Source: Spirochaetota bacterium (lineage in GTDB: Bacteria > Spirochaetota > UBA4802 > JAFGDQ01). Taken from it: 64,000 nt of DNA. A model generated the notes under the pieces. It was given only the letters and a program-made list of their open reading frames with translations, had not been told where the DNA came from and did no database searches. The stretch's first letter is position 1; every line of letters begins with the position of its first letter. The position numbers and the translations under genes were made by a program. The stretch lies in assembly GCA_034190085.1 (NCBI GenBank), contig JAXHTS010000073.1, positions 49,507 through 113,506 of the forward strand, written 5' to 3'. Positions 58,862-64,000 of the stretch are shown one piece after another.

Positions 58862-59743
58862 ATGGGAATATTAGATGCGCGTTCATTACCCTCTGTTGCT
58901 CAGGAATACGTTCGTCGCAAGGCGATAAAAGCCGTGTTAGAGGGGAAGAGATTATGCGAGGTCGCTGATCTCTTTGGTGTTACACGACAGGCAGTCTGGA
59001 AATGGCTGAAAGCCTACAGAGAGGGTGGCACACAGGCAATGATATCAAAGCAGAAGGGCAGACCCAGGGGAGGAACCCTTCTTCCAGGACAGGTCACCCA
59101 GATCATAAGGACGATAGCGGACAGCAACCCAGAACAACTAAAACTGCCATTTCATCTATGGACGCGCGATGCAATGATAAATCTCATCGAATCAAAATTC
59201 AACATCAGTCTATCCCAGAGCACGGTTGGTCGTTATCTGAAGCATTGGGGCATTATACCACAAATAACGAATCCCCACACATTCAGACAAAACATCGAAC
59301 AAATTCACAGCTGGCTGGATGAGGAATATCCAAGAATCCGCAAGCATGCCAAGCGTGAAGGGGCTAAAATTTACTGGGGATACAAATTTGGATTCCATAA
59401 CTATCACGTTAGGGAAACCTCTACATATTCAATTATTTCCACGATTTTGGAATCCGGTCATCTTCTTGGTTGTAATTTTATATCGGCAATCACAAATACA
59501 GGCCGTCTAAACTTTATGATAATCAAGAAGGGCTTTTGCGCGGATGTATTTATAGACTTTCTGAGGCGCCTTGAAAACCAAGCAAAGGGCACAGTTTTTC
59601 TGATCATCGAAAAATACCCTGTCCTGCAATCTACAAAACTAAAGGCTTGGTTGGGAAATAATTCTCATAGGATTCAGCTTTTCTTTCTTCCATATCATAA
59701 TCCTATTCCCAATATGGATAACTTATTAAATCATGAATCATAA
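58862..59743 (+). CDS. IS630-type transposase homologue with replaced catalytic residues
   Basis: 293-residue intact frame. The N-terminal helix-turn-helix (about 20-70, LCEVADLFGVTRQAVWKWLK) and RPRG linker are well preserved, as is the body of the RNase H-like domain (CNFISAITNTGRLNFMI; FIDFLRRL; FLIIEKYPVLQS; IQLFFLPYHNP). In the family the first Asp lies in YWGDE, here YWGYK (Y174); the second in VDGHP, here IEKYP (E250); the third Glu in NPDE, here NMDN (N287). The C-terminus is also shorter by some 40 residues. So it cannot be an active DDE enzyme, yet the frame is not broken. Either a decaying insertion or a domesticated DNA-binding protein. Confidence 0.85.
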   Translation: MGILDARSLPSVAQEYVRRKAIKAVLEGKRLCEVADLFGVTRQAVWKWLKAYREGGTQAMISKQKGRPRGGTLLPGQVTQIIRTIADSNPEQLKLPFHLWTRDAMINLIESKFNISLSQSTVGRYLKHWGIIPQITNPHTFRQNIEQIHSWLDEEYPRIRKHAKREGAKIYWGYKFGFHNYHVRETSTYSIISTILESGHLLGCNFISAITNTGRLNFMIIKKGFCADVFIDFLRRLENQAKGTVFLIIEKYPVLQSTKLKAWLGNNSHRIQLFFLPYHNPIPNMDNLLNHES

Positions 59744-60231
59744 TTGGATGTCTTAATTTTTATGGATAGGTCTAATATATATATATTTATACAATATCTT
59801 AACATCATAAAGATGTTGGCTTGTTCAACGTGCTTTAACATAAATCCAAGGGATAAAGATATAAAATCAACACTTATTTTCAAGCGACTATCTGTGATGC
59901 AGTTTATCTAACAATATTTGAATAACAATCATCTATCAAATAGTCCTTGGAAGCGACTAATTTCTAAAGTAAAGGGATTCAAGGTTTCAGGCTGATAATG
60001 TAGGGTTTATGTTAAGGGGAATAAGAAGTGACATGTTCCTTAGTGAATCCTTGAATCCCTGATCTTACCCATTCTATCCAAGAGAGTCTCTAAAATCCTA
60101 AACGATAAAATCCAATATCTAAATATTCCTATTAGCCTATTATTAGTGTACAATACAGAGTGCATAAAATACCCAATTTTCAATCAAAAGAGTAACCAAC
60201 AAATAATGATCTAAATTGAAAGGATAAGATT
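59744..60231. other. Gap before the MMPL transporter gene
   Basis: 488 AT-rich bases with no convincing coding frame. Contains a 12-bp perfect inverted repeat (59973-60060, listed separately), and AAGCGACTA occurs twice (near 59883 and 59952). No terminal inverted repeat of the transposase-like gene was found. AAAGGA precedes the transporter ATG. Confidence 0.35.
59973..60060. repeat. 12-bp perfect inverted repeat upstream of the MMPL gene
   Basis: AGGGATTCAAGG (59973-59984) and CCTTGAATCCCT (60049-60060) are exact complements separated by 64 bases. TGAATCC is also repeated directly at the right arm. May be a long-range RNA stem, a pair of binding sites or ends of a small mobile relic. Confidence 0.45.
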
Positions 60232-62886
60232 ATGGAAAAATATACTCAATTTGTATTGAAACGACCCAAAATTACATTGCTTGCAATAGTAATTATTACT
60301 ATTATTTTTTCCTTTGGATTGCCAAATCTTGAGTTCGACTACTCAATAGAGTCAATGATGCCGAAGAGGGATGCTGAATATCGATTCTATAAGAAGACCC
60401 AAGAAACCTTTGGCAATGTAAGCAAGTTTATTATTATGGACATATTCGGACCCAACCTCTGGAGCGATAAGGGATTCAAGGATATAGATAATCTCATTAC
60501 AGACATAGAGGAATTCAGGGATTTCAATAAGGAGATAGAGGATACAAGACTTGAAAAATTTGATCTCATCAGTTCTAAGGGAAGAGTGGAATATGATGAA
60601 TTATTGGATGAATTCAATGATGACGCAACATTTCAACGACTCTTGAAGAGGAAAAAATCCAAGCTACTCGGTGAGGTCGAGGCATTGGATGATACTGCCC
60701 TTATAAAATTAAGGGCTGGATTATTAAGAACCTACAATATCAAAAAAAATGAGCGTATTGAAAGAATAAGTTCCATATTTACCTCAGGCGATGTGAATGC
60801 GACTGAGGACACGCTAGAATATTTCGATATAATCAAGAAGGATGAATATGGAAATAGAATTCTACCAAAAACTGAAGAGGAATATGATAGAATAAAAAAG
60901 ATACTACTGAAGACACCAGCATACGAGCAGGCCTTTTACGCAAAGGATGCCAAGACTGGAGAGATTACTGATCTGTCGATTCTTTTGATATTGGATACAT
61001 CGGACAATCATCATCCCATTGCTGAGGAGATGTGGGATATTGAGAATAGTTATAAAAATGTTGAGATACTCTCACAGGGTGTCCCAACGGTTAATATGCT
61101 AATAAATGGTTACATGGAGTCGGATTTAAAGATATATATTCCCTCTATGCTAATAATTATGCTAATGGTTTTCTTCTTTAACTTCAGATCTGCCAGGGGC
61201 ATAGCCCTACCCCTTTTTACCCTTATCCTATCCGATGTTTGGCTTCTCGGCTTTATGGGGCTTTTCAATTTTAAGATAACTGTTTTAGGTGTAGGCCTTC
61301 CCGGCTTGATGATGGCAATTGGAAGTTCCTATTCCATACACATAATGAATCAATACTATATTGATTTCGATCTCATATCAGAGAAGGGAAGGTATGAGGG
61401 TTTGAGATTAGCCATGTCGCATATCTCTATTACCGTGCTACTGGCGGGCATAACAACAGCAATTGGATTTCTCACAATCACCGCTAACCAGATTACTGCA
61501 ATAAGGGAATGGGCCTTCCTGGCAGGTTTAGGGGCTGTCTTCTGCGTTATCGTACCCGCCTCTATCATTCCTGCTTTTTCAGTTATGTTGCCGCATAAAA
61601 TGCCCAGAATAATGTTGACAAAGGACAGGGTTGTAAAAACCACGTTGGTTGATAGAATTATCGCTCTAATGACAGCAATCTCGCTTCGACATCACAAGAG
61701 CACATTAGTCATTGTAATTGTAATAATAGCGGTTTCAGTTGTTGGGGTATTCAAGATGGATGTTGAAATGACCCCCTTTGGCTTTTTTAAAGAGGATAAT
61801 TATATTAGGGTAACCGATAAAATTTTTGGGAAAAAGTTTGGGGGATCCTTTAGCGTTAATATACTCATAGACTCAGGTGAAATGGATGGAATCAAAAGAC
61901 CGGAATTTCTAAAAAGGGTTGACGAATTAAGCAAATGGCTTCTTAGTGATGAGAATATTGATCTTAATCTTGGTAGAGCGACATCATTCCATGAAATCGT
62001 TAAGAAACTACATATGGCGATGAACAATGATGATATCTCCTACTATAAGATACCCAACAGCTACACAGATATTCTAGATTATTTTGAGTTACTCACAGGT
62101 GAGGACTCGGATTCCGATGGAAGGATCGATGATATGGAGTTGTTCATTGATCCTGAATTTAGAAGAATTCACATGCTTGCTATGATGTATTCTAAAGAGA
62201 AGGACCTGATTACTTCAACAGAGATTGAACAGATTTTAAACAAAATAAATAGACAACTCGATAAGATGTTCCCGAATTATTCAACAAGAATAACAGGCGA
62301 TTGTCCGATTTTTATCAGACTCTCAAAATATGTGGTGCAGGGTCAGGTTTTGAGTCTATTGCTATGTCTGTTTATTGTTGGAATAATTATTATTATGCTC
62401 TTCAAGAACCTGCTAATAGGCCTTATTGCCCTTATCCCGATGAGTTGTGCAGTGATCCTAAACTTTGGGATTATGGGTTTGCTCGGCATCAATCTTGATA
62501 TGGCAACCGCGATTATTGCCTCAATAACAATCGGGATCGGCGTGGATGACACTATTCATTTCTTCAATACATTCAGACACTATAAGGCGCAGGGTTGTGA
62601 CACTGATCAGGCAATAACAAAGACTCTCGCTATTGCCGGAAAGGCGATTATATTTACATCTTTGGCATTGATCTTTGGATTTTCTGTTTTCGTATTATCG
62701 GAATTTAAGCCTAATATGTATTTTGGGATACTAGTAGCCATTACAATGACAGCAACCACAATAGGGGCCCTTGTAGTATTGCCATCCACCATAAAGGCAA
62801 CAGGCATAGACGTCGAAGAATCTGATTCGAAATCAATTATATGGAAATATCTATATATTGGCAAGCTCTTCAGAGTTGAGAGCTAA
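60232..62886 (+). CDS. RND/MMPL-family transporter with EF-hand-like loop
   Basis: Inner-membrane export protein of the MMPL/HpnN-like RND type, 884 residues with two homologous halves. Each half has one helix, a large periplasmic loop, then five helices. Helix 1 at about 13-33; second-half start near 487-510. The proton-relay type Asp motif is in the second half (TIGIGVDDTIHFFNTF); the first half has AIGSSYSIHIM instead. The second periplasmic loop contains a 12-residue EF-hand-type calcium loop (residues 625-636, DSDSDGRIDDME). It is followed after 35 bp by a LolA-like protein, a pairing known for lipid or outer-membrane-lipoprotein transport systems. Substrate unknown. Confidence 0.9.
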   Translation: MEKYTQFVLKRPKITLLAIVIITIIFSFGLPNLEFDYSIESMMPKRDAEYRFYKKTQETFGNVSKFIIMDIFGPNLWSDKGFKDIDNLITDIEEFRDFNKEIEDTRLEKFDLISSKGRVEYDELLDEFNDDATFQRLLKRKKSKLLGEVEALDDTALIKLRAGLLRTYNIKKNERIERISSIFTSGDVNATEDTLEYFDIIKKDEYGNRILPKTEEEYDRIKKILLKTPAYEQAFYAKDAKTGEITDLSILLILDTSDNHHPIAEEMWDIENSYKNVEILSQGVPTVNMLINGYMESDLKIYIPSMLIIMLMVFFFNFRSARGIALPLFTLILSDVWLLGFMGLFNFKITVLGVGLPGLMMAIGSSYSIHIMNQYYIDFDLISEKGRYEGLRLAMSHISITVLLAGITTAIGFLTITANQITAIREWAFLAGLGAVFCVIVPASIIPAFSVMLPHKMPRIMLTKDRVVKTTLVDRIIALMTAISLRHHKSTLVIVIVIIAVSVVGVFKMDVEMTPFGFFKEDNYIRVTDKIFGKKFGGSFSVNILIDSGEMDGIKRPEFLKRVDELSKWLLSDENIDLNLGRATSFHEIVKKLHMAMNNDDISYYKIPNSYTDILDYFELLTGEDSDSDGRIDDMELFIDPEFRRIHMLAMMYSKEKDLITSTEIEQILNKINRQLDKMFPNYSTRITGDCPIFIRLSKYVVQGQVLSLLLCLFIVGIIIIMLFKNLLIGLIALIPMSCAVILNFGIMGLLGINLDMATAIIASITIGIGVDDTIHFFNTFRHYKAQGCDTDQAITKTLAIAGKAIIFTSLALIFGFSVFVLSEFKPNMYFGILVAITMTATTIGALVVLPSTIKATGIDVEESDSKSIIWKYLYIGKLFRVES

Positions 62887-62921
62887 AATCAAACATTTTT
62901 ATAAGTTGTTAAGGAGGCCTT

Positions 62922-63665
62922 ATGAAATCTAAAGTTGTACTTTCTTTTATTATGATTCTTTATACCTGTAATTCGCTCTTTGCTATTACAGGCAGGGAGA
63001 TTATGGAGAAGACTGATGCGCTACCAGAACCTAAAAGTATGATAACCAGAGCAGTAATGAATATTCATAAGGGGAAGAGTCTTCGTGTTAAAGAATTCGA
63101 AATGATGGGGAAAAAGATTAAGGGTAATGACAGAATGTTAGCATCCTTCATCAAACCAACCAGAATCAAGTTCTTAACACACTCTCATAAGGGAAGAGAT
63201 GACGATCAATGGCTTCGCCTTACTTCAGGGAAAATAAAGAGAATTGCCTCAACAGATAAGGATAAACCCTTTGTCAACTCACATTTTTATTATGAAGATA
63301 TGAGTTCAATGGAGATTGATAATTTTGACTTTAAATATATTGGAGACAAAAAGGTGCTGAAAGAGGACTGTTTTATGGTTGAGGCGGTCAAAAAGAAGCA
63401 GGCTGGTGAAAAGGTCTATGATAAGCAAGTGGTATATGTAAGAAAATCGGATTACTTCATTGCCAGGGTCGATTTCTACAAAAAGGGCAAATTTCATAAA
63501 TATTTGGAGAACTATGATATCAAGGTAATCAAAGGGATCATTACACCCCTCAGGATTGTTATGTATAGGGCGGATGGCAAGGGAAAGACCGAAATAGCCA
63601 TGAAGAAGATAAAATATAATATAAAGATAAGAAATTCTAAATTTGCAAAAGAGGCCCTACGGTAA
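62922..63665 (+). CDS. LolA-like periplasmic outer-membrane lipoprotein-sorting protein
   Basis: 247 residues with a signal peptide (KVVLSFIMILYTCNSLFA, cleavage after about residue 21). The mature part matches the LolA-like family found next to MMPL transporters (family usually called outer membrane lipoprotein-sorting protein), with DDQWLRLTSGKIKRIAS, SHFYYEDMSSMEI and DKQVVYVRKSDYFIARVDFY. AAGGAGG lies 6 bases before the ATG. Probably works with the upstream transporter to carry a lipid or lipoprotein across the periplasm; that is inference from context. Confidence 0.88.
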   Translation: MKSKVVLSFIMILYTCNSLFAITGREIMEKTDALPEPKSMITRAVMNIHKGKSLRVKEFEMMGKKIKGNDRMLASFIKPTRIKFLTHSHKGRDDDQWLRLTSGKIKRIASTDKDKPFVNSHFYYEDMSSMEIDNFDFKYIGDKKVLKEDCFMVEAVKKKQAGEKVYDKQVVYVRKSDYFIARVDFYKKGKFHKYLENYDIKVIKGIITPLRIVMYRADGKGKTEIAMKKIKYNIKIRNSKFAKEALR

Positions 63666-63856
63666 TCATCAAGCAAAAGGGACTCCCTTTGCAAAAATCA
63701 AAAGATATCTTGGTGGATGAATTCTGTATAGATGATCTGGTAGTCAGTAAAATTCAATGATAATTGGAGCACTAAGTTCAGTGCCACATATATTGAGATT
63801 CCTATTTCAATTGTTAATATTTCTACGTGACTATCTTTAGCATAAGGCAGCTACAG

Positions 63857-64000
63857 GGGTTGCAGAGCGGTACGAACGAGTTGCAGAGCGGTACGAACGA
63901 GTTGCAGAGCGGTACGAACGAGTTGCAGAGCGGTACGAACGAGTTGCAGAGCGGTACGAACGAGTTGCAGAGCGGTACGAACGAGTTGCAGAGCGGTACG
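63857..64000. repeat. 21-bp tandem repeat array at the window edge
   Basis: Six full units and a partial seventh, starting at 63857 and continuing past the window end; unit starts are 63857, 63878, 63899, 63920, 63941, 63962 and 63983. Copies are identical except for one base in the first. Unit length is a multiple of three and no frame has a stop: the plus frames give heptapeptides ELQSGTN, SCRAVRT and VAERYER; the minus frames VRTALQL, FVPLCNS and SYRSATR. The unit is about 57% GC, well above the surroundings. A GTG at 63827 opens the ELQSGTN frame without a ribosome-binding site. No spacers, so not CRISPR. Confidence 0.95.

Noticed and set aside
58740..59860. Complete IS630 element with terminal inverted repeats
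   Set aside because: I compared the flanks on both sides by eye and found no matching terminal repeats or clear TA duplication, and the gene is catalytically dead.
63671..63700. Terminator after the LolA-like gene
   Set aside because: GCAAA/TTTGC with GGG/CCC can pair around a bulge, but it is followed by A residues instead of T on the plus strand.
63857..64000. CRISPR array at the window end
   Set aside because: The repeats are contiguous 21-bp units without spacers, and no cas gene is nearby; it is a plain tandem repeat.

Overview
This 64 kb window is a chromosomal segment of an AT-rich, diderm bacterium. It carries lipoprotein signal peptides, a LolA-like protein, a periplasmic HtrA protease and an RlpA lipoprotein, all of which imply an outer membrane. 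A spirochaete (Spirochaetota) is my best guess. RpoB has Asn instead of Ser at the position equivalent to E. coli 531, which is known from naturally rifampicin-resistant spirochaetes. The CarD, PIN-TRAM, CHASE2-adenylate cyclase and MMPL/LolA-like gene content is compatible with that, but taxonomy is an inference.

Region 1 (1-33.1 kb, all minus strand) is one very long run of translation and transcription genes. In transcription order it reads tRNA-Thr, rpmG, secE, nusG, rplK, rplA, rplJ, rplL, rpoB, rpoC, rpsL, rpsG, fusA, tuf, then the S10, spc and alpha clusters: rpsJ, rplC, rplD, rplW, rplB, rpsS, rplV, rpsC, rplP, rpmC, rpsQ, rplN, rplX, rplE, rpsN, rpsH, rplF, rplR, rpsE, rpmD, rplO, secY, map, infA, rpmJ, rpsM, rpsK, rpsD, rpoA, rplQ. 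The rif, str, S10, spc and alpha operons are therefore joined end to end; adk is missing between secY and map. Breaks of 270-410 bp, such as rplJ/rplL, rplL/rpoB, fusA/tuf and tuf/rpsJ, probably hold internal promoters or processing sites.

Region 2 (33.5-37.4 kb, minus) holds envelope and protein-maintenance genes: an RlpA-like SPOR lipoprotein, a YbdG-like MscS channel, a SlyD-like FKBP isomerase and a protein-L-isoaspartate methyltransferase with an export-type N-terminus. Region 3 (38-40.5 kb, plus) has PTS enzyme I and a SAM methyltransferase. Region 4 (40.6-47.7 kb, minus) is the protein quality-control cluster tig-clpP-clpX-lon, preceded by three tRNA genes (Lys, Leu, Gly).

Region 5 (48.5-63.7 kb, plus) is the more individual part: an HtrA lipoprotein protease, a CHASE2 adenylate cyclase, a class A penicillin-binding protein, CarD, a membrane PIN-TRAM protein, a protein that looks like an ACT-domain malic enzyme with its active site erased, an IS630-type transposase with all three catalytic acids replaced, an MMPL/RND transporter with an EF-hand-like loop, and a LolA-like periplasmic protein. 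The window ends inside a 21-bp tandem repeat that is open in all six frames.

The observations most worth following are the degenerate malic enzyme, the neighbouring catalytically dead transposase with an inverted repeat directly before its start codon, the terminal 21-bp minisatellite, and the RpoB Asn substitution. All assignments come from reading the sequence and knowledge of families; no database search was run.
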